From the NCBI GenBank assembly GCA_965659115.1, contig CBFHUP010000036.1:1-28915 (forward strand): 28,915 bases of DNA. Direction: 5' to 3'. Under the pieces are notes generated by a model. It saw only the letters and a program-made list of their open reading frames with translations. It had not been told where the DNA came from and made no database searches. This DNA is from UBA8752 sp965659115 (lineage in GTDB: Bacteria > Bacteroidota > Bacteroidia > Flavobacteriales_D > Sanyastnellaceae). The translations under genes and the position numbers were made by a program. Positions 8,265 through 15,788 of this stretch are shown piece by piece (the first letter of the stretch is position 1; every line of letters starts with the position of its first letter).

Positions 8265-9740
8265 TCAGCCCTTTTGCCCAATCTGGGCCATCAACCATGC
8301 ACCAGCCCATGTCAGGAAGCCGTTGACCGGCAATAAAGCGAACCCAAAACTAAAGCCTTGAGATACGGCGAACTGTTCCAAAGCCCATCCCGCTGCTGGC
8401 GCCAAGATGGCGATGAGAGGGATTCGGGCATCCAGGTTGGGGTGTGGTCCAGGGTGGGACAAGGCGAAGGCGAAGAGTCCCAGGAGCGGGCCATAGGTAT
8501 AGCTGGCGATTTTAAACAAGGCCGCAATGACAGAGGTGTCGTTGACCGCGTGAAACAACAAAATCAGCGCGCCCACGCCCACAGAAACCCAGAGGTGAAT
8601 GCGTTGGCGTTGGCTTTTTCCTTCGGCTGTACCCTGGCCTTCCGTGTCCATGTCCAGAAAGTCGACACAAATCGAGGTGGTCAATGCCGTGAGTGCCGAG
8701 TCTGCAGAAGACAGCGCTGCCGCTACCAAACCGAGGAGGAACAGCACGGGCAGGGCCACGCCCAGGCCGCCATCCAATGCCACCCTTGCGAACAGCAAGT
8801 CGGGTTTGCCCGCTTCCATGCCGGTAGCTTCGGCGTGCATCAGGAGCAGGGCGCCCAGTCCAAGGAACATGAGGTTCACAAACATCAAAACCACCGAAAA
8901 AGAGGCCATGTTGGTTTGGGCTTCTTTGAGATTGCGGCAGCTTAAATTCTTTTGCATCATGTCTTGGTCTAAGCCAGTCATGCACAGCGCAATGAAGGCT
9001 CCTGCGACAAGTTGTTTTGCACCGTGGTTTGGCGCGCCCCAATCGTCGAAAAACCACCACCTGGAGTGTCCAGAGGTGGCGATGGCATGTGGTATTTCGA
9101 GCAGGCTCAGGCCCAGGCTTTGGCCGATCAGTCCGACCGCGGCCACTGCGGCCATGAGCATGCAGGCGGTTTGCAGGGTGTCGGTCCAAACGACGGTGGC
9201 GATGCCGCCATGTCGGGTGTAGGCCCAAATGGTGCCTAAAACCAGCACAATGAGTCCGGCAAGCCTGAACCATCCTCCTGCAACTCCGGTCTCGGGCAGC
9301 AGGGTTTCATTGAGCACAAGAACGACCAAGTACAGGCGGAAAGCCGCGCCAATGCTGCGCGAAAGCAAAAAGAATGCGGCCCCAGTCTTGTAGGCCTTGA
9401 GGCCTATCCTGTCTCCAAGGAACCGGTAGATGCTGGTCAGTTTGAGGCGGTAGTAGAGGGGGAGCAGGATGCCGATGATCGCGGCGTAGCCCAACAGGTA
9501 GCCCACGACCATTTGCATGTATCCAAACTGTTGGTCACCCACCCAGCCGGGTACGGACAGAAAGGTGACCCCGCTCAAGCTGGTTCCCACCATGCCAAAG
9601 GCAACGGCCCACCAGGGGCTGCGCCTGCCGCCGACCGAAAAGTCGGCCATGGAATTGCTTTTTCCGGTACGTTGGCCAATCCATAAGAGCAAACCGAGGT
9701 ATCCCAAGACGGCCAATCCGGCCCACCATTCAACATGCAT
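8265..9740 (-). CDS. Sodium/solute symporter (SSS family)
   Basis: The 491-residue membrane protein has about a dozen hydrophobic segments and the SSS-family (LeuT-fold) signature. The N-terminus has LLWIGQRTGKSNSMADFSVGG, then GMVGTSLSGVTFLSVPG, where the unwound first helix binds sodium and substrate. QDMMQKNLSCRNLKEAQ and AALSSADSALTALTTS follow, the latter carrying sodium-site serines. Substrate cannot be read from sequence; relatives carry sugars, amino acids, vitamins or sialic acid. The ATG at 9740 follows the TauE/SafE gene by 81 bp, so cotranscription is possible but not certain. I saw no convincing -7 box in that gap, only a weak TAGCTTGG next to the start. Confidence 0.88.
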   Translation of the reverse strand: MHVEWWAGLAVLGYLGLLLWIGQRTGKSNSMADFSVGGRRSPWWAVAFGMVGTSLSGVTFLSVPGWVGDQQFGYMQMVVGYLLGYAAIIGILLPLYYRLKLTSIYRFLGDRIGLKAYKTGAAFFLLSRSIGAAFRLYLVVLVLNETLLPETGVAGGWFRLAGLIVLVLGTIWAYTRHGGIATVVWTDTLQTACMLMAAVAAVGLIGQSLGLSLLEIPHAIATSGHSRWWFFDDWGAPNHGAKQLVAGAFIALCMTGLDQDMMQKNLSCRNLKEAQTNMASFSVVLMFVNLMFLGLGALLLMHAEATGMEAGKPDLLFARVALDGGLGVALPVLFLLGLVAAALSSADSALTALTTSICVDFLDMDTEGQGTAEGKSQRQRIHLWVSVGVGALILLFHAVNDTSVIAALFKIASYTYGPLLGLFAFALSHPGPHPNLDARIPLIAILAPAAGWALEQFAVSQGFSFGFALLPVNGFLTWAGAWLMAQIGQKG

Positions 9741-9821
9741 GGGGCCAAGCTACAGCGCGTCTGCAAAACGACCCGACCGGCATGTGTTGTCCTTTTTTTA
9801 CCGGAGTGCAGCCGACGGGGC

Positions 9822-10562
9822 TCAGGCGCGGAGCAGCACCCATATTCCAATGAGGACCAGGAACACCGCAAACCCGGATTTCAGGTTGCGGTCAGAAGTG
9901 GCGGCTTTGAGTTTCTTGCCTACCATCATTCCTCCGGCGATGAGCACCAAGATGGACAGCAATGCGGTGGGCGACACCGATACCCCTCTGCCGAGGTATC
10001 CGACTAGGGCTGCGGCAGATTGAAGGGCCACAATTGCGAGGCTTCCTTTGACGGCTTTTTTGATGGGGGTGGCCCAGAACAGGCTCAGTGTGGGCGCAAT
10101 GAAAATGCCTCCACCCACCCCGATGAGGCCGCAGATGACCCCCGTAAGGAGGGCCGAAGCGCTCAGTGCCAAGGGGTTTTTTCTGCTAAATGCCGCCTGA
10201 TTGATCGGGAAAAACATCAGGGTGGCCACGGTGAGGGTAAAGGCGCCAAACACCGTCATCCTGACGCTGTCAGGGGTGATGGGGGCCAAGATGGATCCCG
10301 AAATGGCGGCCGTGGGAAAAGAAAGCAAAGAGAAAGTGAGTACGGCTTTCCAGTCGATCGAGCTCCGCTCTTTGAATGTTTTGATGCCTGTATTGATGCC
10401 AATGGTCAACAAGCTCAGAAGTACGGCTTCATCCAGTGGGTAGCCCGCGACCTGCGTCAAGTATGGGATGAGGATGACGGCGCCTCCGCCGCCAAACATG
10501 GCCAGGGCAATGCCTACGCTGAGTAAGACGGCGACGTCGAGAAGGAGCATATATGTATCCAT
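9822..10562 (-). CDS. TauE/SafE-family anion permease
   Basis: The 246-residue inner-membrane protein has two homologous halves, each opening with a glycine-rich loop: FGGGGAVILIPYLTQ near residue 23 and GLIGVGGGIFIAPTL in the second half. Those repeats and the seven to eight hydrophobic segments define the TauE/SafE (DUF81, PF01925) family, whose studied members export or import sulfite, sulfoacetate, taurine-derived or other small organic anions. The gene starts 17 bp after the sulfotransferase stop and is probably on the same transcript, which hints at a sulfur-related anion. That link is inference from neighbourhood only. Confidence 0.87.
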   Translation of the reverse strand: MDTYMLLLDVAVLLSVGIALAMFGGGGAVILIPYLTQVAGYPLDEAVLLSLLTIGINTGIKTFKERSSIDWKAVLTFSLLSFPTAAISGSILAPITPDSVRMTVFGAFTLTVATLMFFPINQAAFSRKNPLALSASALLTGVICGLIGVGGGIFIAPTLSLFWATPIKKAVKGSLAIVALQSAAALVGYLGRGVSVSPTALLSILVLIAGGMMVGKKLKAATSDRNLKSGFAVFLVLIGIWVLLRA

Positions 10563-10579
10563 GATAGAAGTGTGACCGA

Positions 10580-11569
10580 TCAGGTCGAGGCTGAAGCGGG
10601 TTCGGATTGCTGGAGCCCTTGAATGTGCAAGAGTTGACGCTTTCGGGGCTCTTCGACTTGCGCTTTGCTGTTGATTTCAGGTTTGAAATCAACATCGGCT
10701 GGGGTCAATGCGCGCGGAGCAAAGAGGGGGGCGTAGCCAAATGACGCCATCACCGAGGCGCAGCTGTTTTCGACGATCTCGATTTCATTCTGAGGGAGTT
10801 CGTTTTTCCAGGCTTCAATCCTGTTGTGCAAGACGGGCTTGGCGAGGTTCCCCCATAAACCTGGATTGGCGATGGCCGCTTTTTTGGCTTCGCTGGAACC
10901 GTGATCATCGAGCATTTCTGGGCTAAAGGGCACGTCGAGGAAGGCGCAGGCGCGTTTTAATTCAGCCTCGGGCTGCAGCATCAGTTGCTCGTAAGTCAGC
11001 GTGATCAAGGGGACTTCTTGGGACAGTGCGGTAACCCTGCGGTGATAGTCCGCCCATTTGAGCGCACTGGCATGGGGCGTTTGGGGGCCGCGAGGGGTGC
11101 CCCTGGCGCTGTTCCATACCGCCCGTGGGTCTCGGATGAGGTGGATGAAGGCCGTGTCTTGAAACCCGTCTTTGTAGCGCTCAACGATTTCTAGGTTGTC
11201 CGGGGACTTGCACAGAATGCGGGCTTGATCTTGGTTTGAAAGGCGGGCTCCGACATGACAGAGGGCGATTGAGATTCCCAAGACATCATGGGGCAGCCCT
11301 CGATTCTCCAATTCAAGGCGGACTTCCTTGGGGCGAATGTGGGCGCCATTAGAAGCCAGCGGTCTGGGGCTCAAATTGGCGCTGTGCACCATAGCATCCA
11401 ACAGCTGACGGCCGAGGGTAGCTTCCATTTTGAGAAAAGCTTGGCGCGGGAGCGGCGGGTAAGGGCCGAACAAGTGCGGGTTGTTCGCAGAAAGCATCGA
11501 TTGGGTCTTGTTCGACCCATGTCTCTGGGGGGCCAACATGAAGACTGTAGAAGTGGAGTATTGATGCAT
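10580..11569 (-). CDS. Sulfotransferase-family protein
   Basis: The 329-residue product starts with a beta strand and a 5-phosphosulfate-type loop (STVFMLAPQRHGSNKT, residues 6-21). The second PAPS-binding motif is LIRDPRAVWNSARG, whose Arg and Ser contact the 3-phosphate. LALSVPL-like core strands, ITLTYEQLMLQPEAELKRACAFLDVP and a WKNELP-type end also match the sulfotransferase family. It would move a sulfuryl group from PAPS to an unknown acceptor, perhaps a glycan. The GSNKT version of the first loop differs from the usual RSGT(S/T), so activity is likely but not assured. A C-terminal tail of about 55 residues has no recognised domain. I prefer the ATG at 11569; the longer frame to 11725 lacks family similarity and would overlap the recR upstream region. 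Confidence 0.78.
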   Translation of the reverse strand: MHQYSTSTVFMLAPQRHGSNKTQSMLSANNPHLFGPYPPLPRQAFLKMEATLGRQLLDAMVHSANLSPRPLASNGAHIRPKEVRLELENRGLPHDVLGISIALCHVGARLSNQDQARILCKSPDNLEIVERYKDGFQDTAFIHLIRDPRAVWNSARGTPRGPQTPHASALKWADYHRRVTALSQEVPLITLTYEQLMLQPEAELKRACAFLDVPFSPEMLDDHGSSEAKKAAIANPGLWGNLAKPVLHNRIEAWKNELPQNEIEIVENSCASVMASFGYAPLFAPRALTPADVDFKPEINSKAQVEEPRKRQLLHIQGLQQSEPASAST

Positions 11570-11732
11570 GAGGCAGGCTTTGATCGCAGGTGAGGTTAAT
11601 TTAACGGAGATGCCAGGTATTGAGGCTACAGGCAATAAAAAAAAGACAAGGGGTGTTTTGAAGTGACAGATGTCAACCGGGCAGGTGACATGCATCAAAG
11701 GCCAATCACCGGTTAACTTCGCCAATGTGGAA

Positions 11733-12353
11733 ATGCCCTCCCGACTTATAGACCGCGCAGTGGATCAGATTGCCGGATTGCCCGGTGTTGGCCGGAGAAC
11801 TGCCCTGCGCCTTGCCTTGCATCTTTTGGGCAGAAACGAAGAGGATGTGCGCCGTTTTACCGAGGCGATTCAAGACATGAAGGAAGGGGTTTTGTCTTGT
11901 ACTACCTGCGGCAACTTGGGAGAGGAAGAAGTGTGCTCCATCTGCTTGGATGGGCGGCGTGACCCTTCTCGCATCGCCGTAGTCGAAGATTTGCGCGATT
12001 TGCTCGCCATAGAGTCCACAGGTCATTTCAAAGGACGGTACCATGTTTTAGGCGGGGTCATCAGCCCCATGGACGGCGTCGGCCCGGCGGATTTGCGGAT
12101 AGAGTCTTTGTTGACGAGGGTAGGGAGTCCAGAGGTGACAGAGGTGATTTTTGCCTTGCCCACCACCATGGAAGGGGACACCACTGCTTTTTACATCAAC
12201 AAGCGTTTGCACGGCACAGCGATAGAGGTGACGACGTTGGCCCGAGGTGTGGCTGTGGGAGACGAATTGCAGTATGCCGATGAGCTCACCTTGATCCGCT
12301 CCTTGCAGCAGCGGTTGCCTTACAGCGCCACCTCCAACAATTCGACGCCATGA
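11733..12353 (+). CDS. recR: Recombination mediator protein RecR
   Basis: The 206-residue product acts with RecO and RecF in loading RecA at gaps and breaks. Residues 5-30 contain the helix-hairpin-helix AVDQIAGLPGVGRRTALRLA, a four-cysteine zinc finger follows (Cys56, Cys59, Cys68, Cys71, in CTTCG and CSICL), and the Toprim domain begins at IAVVEDLRDLLAIE and continues with YHVLGGVISPMDGVGP. The C-terminal ARGVAVGDELQYADELTL is typical. I chose the ATG at 11733 (MPSRLIDRAVDQ), the normal N-terminus; an upstream in-frame ATG at 11670 adds 21 unconserved residues. It overlaps the following glycosyltransferase by ATGA, an unrelated function, so the pairing probably reflects operon compaction. 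Confidence 0.97.
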   Translation: MPSRLIDRAVDQIAGLPGVGRRTALRLALHLLGRNEEDVRRFTEAIQDMKEGVLSCTTCGNLGEEEVCSICLDGRRDPSRIAVVEDLRDLLAIESTGHFKGRYHVLGGVISPMDGVGPADLRIESLLTRVGSPEVTEVIFALPTTMEGDTTAFYINKRLHGTAIEVTTLARGVAVGDELQYADELTLIRSLQQRLPYSATSNNSTP

Positions 12354-14248
12354 AGCTCACTGTTATAGTGGTGAGTTTCAATGTCAAAGGGTATCTCTCT
12401 TTGTGTTTATCGTCGGCATTGAAGGCGATGGAACGCTTAGGGCCCGGACAATCTGAACTCTTTGTTGTTGATAACGCAAGTTCCGATGGGTCAGTGGATT
12501 GGGTTCGTCGTGTTCATCCAGAAGTCCAGTTGATGGCCCTCCCAGACAACGTGGGATTCAGCGCTGCAAACAATCTAGCCATTCGCCAATCCCAAGGTGA
12601 ATGGGTGCTGTTGTTGAACCCGGATACCATCGTGCCAGAAGACACTTTCGAACGCATCATGGAGCACGTTCATGAGCGGCCTGAGATCGGAGGCCTTGGT
12701 GTTCCAATGTTCGATGGAACTGGGGCCTGGTTGCCCGAGAGCAAGAGAGGAATCCCAACGCCTTGGGCTTCATTTTGCAGATTGAGCGGGGCCTGGCGGC
12801 TGGCGCCGCGGAGTCGGAGGCTCAACAGCTATTACTTCGGTCATGTCGGCCCTGACGAAACAGCAGATGTGGAAGTGCTGAGTGGGGCCTTCATGTGGAT
12901 GCGCAAAGCGGCCTTGGACAAGGTCGGTTTGCTGGATGAATCATTCTTCATGTATGGTGAGGATATCGATCTCAGCATCAGGATTTTAAATGGTGGTTGG
13001 GTCAATTGTTACTACAGCGAAACACCCATTGTTCACTTCAAAGGAGAAAGCACCAAAAAAGGCAGCCTGTCCTATGTCAGGGTCTTCCACGATGCCATGC
13101 GCATTTTCTCAGAAAAGCACTTCGCAGGTGGCCAGGCCATGGCCATGCGTTGGATGATCCGTTTGGGAATCCGACTTCGAGCTGTGTCCGCTTTTCTTCA
13201 CGGGGCAGTCCAACGCCACAGTTTGGCTGTTGCAGATGTGACGCTCTCTGTGCTGGGCGGCTTTGCCGCGGTTGGATTCCACGGCGTGACCACAGGGATC
13301 GTTCACCCTTGGGCGCCGACGTTGTCTCTTGCGGTCATTGGTGCAGTGTCAACTTGGGGGGCAGGCCGGTGGTTTGGTTCGGCAGATCGGCCGTTTCATA
13401 GGCTTCGGATTTTGACCACAGGTCTTGCTGCGTCAGTGTCTGTAGTTTTGCTTTACTCTTTGCTTCCTGAATACCTAAGGGTTAGTAGATTAGCCGCTTC
13501 ATTACTGGCGGTTTTTGTGGCTGTAATCCCCCTGTTTTTGCGGGGCGTGGTGGTGATCGCACGCCCCCGGCGTTACCGTTGGAGGACCGCAAGGCCACGG
13601 GTGACGGTAGCTGCGCCCCATCAGAGTCAAGATGAATTGGTGAAATGGGTCAGGTCTTCCTATGGCAGTTCCTTAGAAGTCAATGTAGTAGTCCCTTCTA
13701 AAGACAGTTTTATGAGAGGTGGCGGCCGTGAACGAAGTGATTTGGTGCTCTGTGCTTCCAGCCTGGGCGGCTCGGCATGTTTGTCAGCGATTCGGACTGC
13801 AGGTGAGCATTCCGAAGACTTGCGAATTGTTCCTCGGAATCTGCTACTGGCCTTGGGAGGACTGAGAAGGGATGGGGCACCCACCGCCAATTTATCGTGG
13901 GGTGCAGATGGATTGGGCCGAATGGACCGGTTGAGGGCCAAGCGAAGGTTGGATTTGGTGTGGGCTCTCGTTGTTCTGGGTTGCGGGTCAGGAAAAGGGA
14001 GATATGCTGGGGCTTTTTCGAGAAAAAATGCTTGGCGTGTGCTCAAGGGTGGAAAGACTTGGATTGGTTTTCACGGGGGTTGGGATGGTGCAGACCGTCT
14101 TCCTGTTCTCCCTGCTGGCGTGCTTTATGCTGGAACGGGTGACCGTGCACCGAGCCCGGAAGAAGCGCGCCGTTTGGATTTGCGTCATGCGTCAGATTTC
14201 GGATGGATGCGCGATTTGGAGTTGTTGATGAACTTGAGGATGGATTGA
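12350..14248 (+). CDS. GT2 glycosyltransferase fused to a degenerate sugar-phosphate-transferase-like C-terminus
   Basis: The 632-residue product begins with a family 2 glycosyltransferase (residues 1-280): TVIVVSFNVKGYL, VVDNASSDGS, LPDNVGFSAANN, LLNPDTIVP and FFMYGEDIDLSIR are the nucleotide-sugar, metal and acceptor motifs. About four membrane segments follow (roughly 292-340 and 355-405), then a soluble region with a Rossmann-like strand (412-500). The end (525-632) has RAKRRLDLVWALVVL, NAWRVLKGGKTWIGF, LPAGVLY and RLDL-to-RDLELL pieces that recall the Bac_transf family of polyprenyl-phosphate sugar transferases (WcaJ type). The catalytic core with the LDELPQ-type motif is missing. Known: GT2 members transfer sugars. 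Inferred: the C-terminal part is a non-catalytic relic or scaffold. Overlaps recR by 4 bp. Confidence 0.85.
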   Translation: MKLTVIVVSFNVKGYLSLCLSSALKAMERLGPGQSELFVVDNASSDGSVDWVRRVHPEVQLMALPDNVGFSAANNLAIRQSQGEWVLLLNPDTIVPEDTFERIMEHVHERPEIGGLGVPMFDGTGAWLPESKRGIPTPWASFCRLSGAWRLAPRSRRLNSYYFGHVGPDETADVEVLSGAFMWMRKAALDKVGLLDESFFMYGEDIDLSIRILNGGWVNCYYSETPIVHFKGESTKKGSLSYVRVFHDAMRIFSEKHFAGGQAMAMRWMIRLGIRLRAVSAFLHGAVQRHSLAVADVTLSVLGGFAAVGFHGVTTGIVHPWAPTLSLAVIGAVSTWGAGRWFGSADRPFHRLRILTTGLAASVSVVLLYSLLPEYLRVSRLAASLLAVFVAVIPLFLRGVVVIARPRRYRWRTARPRVTVAAPHQSQDELVKWVRSSYGSSLEVNVVVPSKDSFMRGGGRERSDLVLCASSLGGSACLSAIRTAGEHSEDLRIVPRNLLLALGGLRRDGAPTANLSWGADGLGRMDRLRAKRRLDLVWALVVLGCGSGKGRYAGAFSRKNAWRVLKGGKTWIGFHGGWDGADRLPVLPAGVLYAGTGDRAPSPEEARRLDLRHASDFGWMRDLELLMNLRMD

Positions 14249-14280
14249 TGTAGAAGGGGATTTTGAGGTGGGCTGGTGTG

Positions 14281-14288
14281 TACCTTTG
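14281..14288 (+). promoter_or_regulatory. Candidate -7 promoter box before the E2 gene
   Basis: The sequence TACCTTTG matches TAnnTTTG exactly and sits in the 76-bp gap after the glycosyltransferase. It ends 36 bp before the E2 ATG at 14325. A TTTTG at 14261-14265 could be the -33 element, but the spacing of 15 bp is shorter than ideal, which lowers confidence. The position suits a separate transcript starting at E2. Confidence 0.42.
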
Positions 14289-14324
14289 CACCTGTTCATC
14301 AAACCCCCTCCGGGCAATACATCC

Positions 14325-15695
14325 ATGGAGATCCTTCTACCGAAAATGGGCGAGAGTGTGGCTGAGGCAACCATCATCAGATGGTCGGTCGAAGAAGGCC
14401 AGCACGTTTCTGCAGACGAACCTTTGATTGAAATCGCGACCGACAAAGTCGACTCTGAAGTGCCTGCACCAGAGGATGGCGTTTTGGTCAAAAAACTGGT
14501 TTCAGAAGGCGATGTTGTTTTGGTGGGGCAGCCCATTGCAGAGTTTGCCATTGAGGGAGAGTCAACTGTGGCCACTGCTGCGCCGTCGGCGGCTTCGCCC
14601 GCTCCTGCGCCCGTTGCTGCAGCGCCTCAGCCCGATCCTGCACCTGCTCCTTCCCATGACGTGGTGTCTACACTGGAGGCGCCATTGGCGGCTTCAAATG
14701 GCACTTCGAATGAACTCCGGCCAGCCCGCATGAGCGGCGGCAGGTTCTACAGTCCATTGGTCAGAAGTATGGCCGAAAAGGAGGGGGTGTCTCAGTCTGA
14801 ATTGGACGCGATTGCGGGTTCTGGCAAGGACGGAAGGGTCACCAAAAGCGACATGATGGCCTATTTGGAGTCTCGCGGTCAGCAGACGGTGGCTCCAAAG
14901 GTGGCTCCATCTCCTGCACCCTTGCAGGTCACCAAACCTGCAGCCGGTCCCAAGTCTGCGGCGCCTGCCGTTTCTGTCAGTGGCGAGGATGAAATTGTGG
15001 AAATGGACCGCATGAGGAAGCTCATCGCTGATCACATGGTGCGCAGTGTTCAAACGAGTCCGCACGTGACCTCATTTGTGGAGGCAGATGTGACGAGAAT
15101 TGTGGATTGGCGCAACAAGAACAAGAAGACCTTCCAGGAAAAAACCGGTCAAAAGCTCACCTTCACGCCGTTCTTCATTGAGGCGGTAGCCCAGGCACTC
15201 AGGGACTTTCCGGGGGTGAATGCGAGTGTAGATGGCGACCGCATCGTCCTCAAAAAGGGCATTCACATTGGATTGGCTGCTGCGACACCAGAGGGCAATT
15301 TGATCGTGCCTGTTATTCGCCATGCCGATCGCTTTAATCTGAATGGACTTGCCACTGTGGTAAATGACCTCGCCAACCGAGCGCGGACGGGAGCTTTGAA
15401 GCCAGACGAAGTCAGCGGTGGAACCTACACCGTCTCAAACGTGGGGACTTTTGGCAATGTATTCGGGACGCCCATCATCAACCAGCCACAAGTGGGCATC
15501 TTGGCTTTGGGTGCGATACGCAAAAAGCCGGCGGTGATTGAAACCGAAGAAGGCGACGTGATTGCTGTTCGCCACATGATGTTCCTGTCCCATAGCTACG
15601 ATCACCGAGTGGTTGACGGCCAATTGGGTGGAAGTTTTGTGCGCCGTGTGGCGGACTATTTGGAAGGGTTTGATCCACATCGCAGCCCTGCTTGA
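14325..15695 (+). CDS. 2-oxo acid dehydrogenase E2 component (dihydrolipoamide acyltransferase)
   Basis: The 456-residue E2 has the three standard parts. An N-terminal lipoyl domain holds the lipoylation lysine in ATDKVDSEV (Lys41). After an Ala/Pro linker, a peripheral-subunit-binding domain occupies about 140-182 (FYSPLVRSMAEKEGV, GSGKDGRVTKSDMM). After a second Ala/Pro linker, the catalytic acyltransferase domain ends in SYDHRVVDGQLGG with His427 and Asp431. It forms the core that passes the acyl group from E1 to CoA. The MEILLPKMGESVAEATIIRW start resembles branched-chain 2-oxo acid E2 more than SucB, but that is a judgement; pyruvate or 2-oxoglutarate are alternatives. No E1 or E3 gene is adjacent. 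I chose the ATG at 14325 because the lipoyl domain starts directly there. Confidence 0.94.
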   Translation: MEILLPKMGESVAEATIIRWSVEEGQHVSADEPLIEIATDKVDSEVPAPEDGVLVKKLVSEGDVVLVGQPIAEFAIEGESTVATAAPSAASPAPAPVAAAPQPDPAPAPSHDVVSTLEAPLAASNGTSNELRPARMSGGRFYSPLVRSMAEKEGVSQSELDAIAGSGKDGRVTKSDMMAYLESRGQQTVAPKVAPSPAPLQVTKPAAGPKSAAPAVSVSGEDEIVEMDRMRKLIADHMVRSVQTSPHVTSFVEADVTRIVDWRNKNKKTFQEKTGQKLTFTPFFIEAVAQALRDFPGVNASVDGDRIVLKKGIHIGLAAATPEGNLIVPVIRHADRFNLNGLATVVNDLANRARTGALKPDEVSGGTYTVSNVGTFGNVFGTPIINQPQVGILALGAIRKKPAVIETEEGDVIAVRHMMFLSHSYDHRVVDGQLGGSFVRRVADYLEGFDPHRSPA

Positions 15696-15773
15696 GGAAA
15701 ACTTGTGCATTTGTAGGACTTTACCGGCGTGAATCAGGGCGCTTGGTTGACGGATTTATTTGTCGAGGTCATC

Positions 15774-15781
15774 TAATTTGC
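15774..15781 (+). promoter_or_regulatory. Weak -7-like box before the PorE-like gene
   Basis: The sequence TAATTTGC resembles TAnnTTTG with the TTTG shifted by one base. It lies at the end of the 93-bp gap after the E2 gene and ends 7 bp before the ATG at 15789; a TTG at 15748-15755 might act as the upstream element. It is close to what a short-leader Bacteroidota promoter looks like, but the match is imperfect. Confidence 0.25.
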
Positions 15782-15788
15782 GTCCGTC

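Noticed and set aside
9793..9799. T-run on the plus strand between the TauE/SafE and symporter genes, as a terminator
   Set aside because: It would only act on plus-strand transcripts, and no plus gene precedes it; no GC stem sits directly before it.
11637..11644. A-run between the sulfotransferase and recR, as terminator or promoter element
   Set aside because: No stem is next to it, and no -7 box lies at a fitting distance on either strand in the 163-bp gap.
11680..11720. AACCGG and CCGGTT inverted repeat before recR as an operator
   Set aside because: Arms are only six to seven bases with a long spacer, which is expected by chance.
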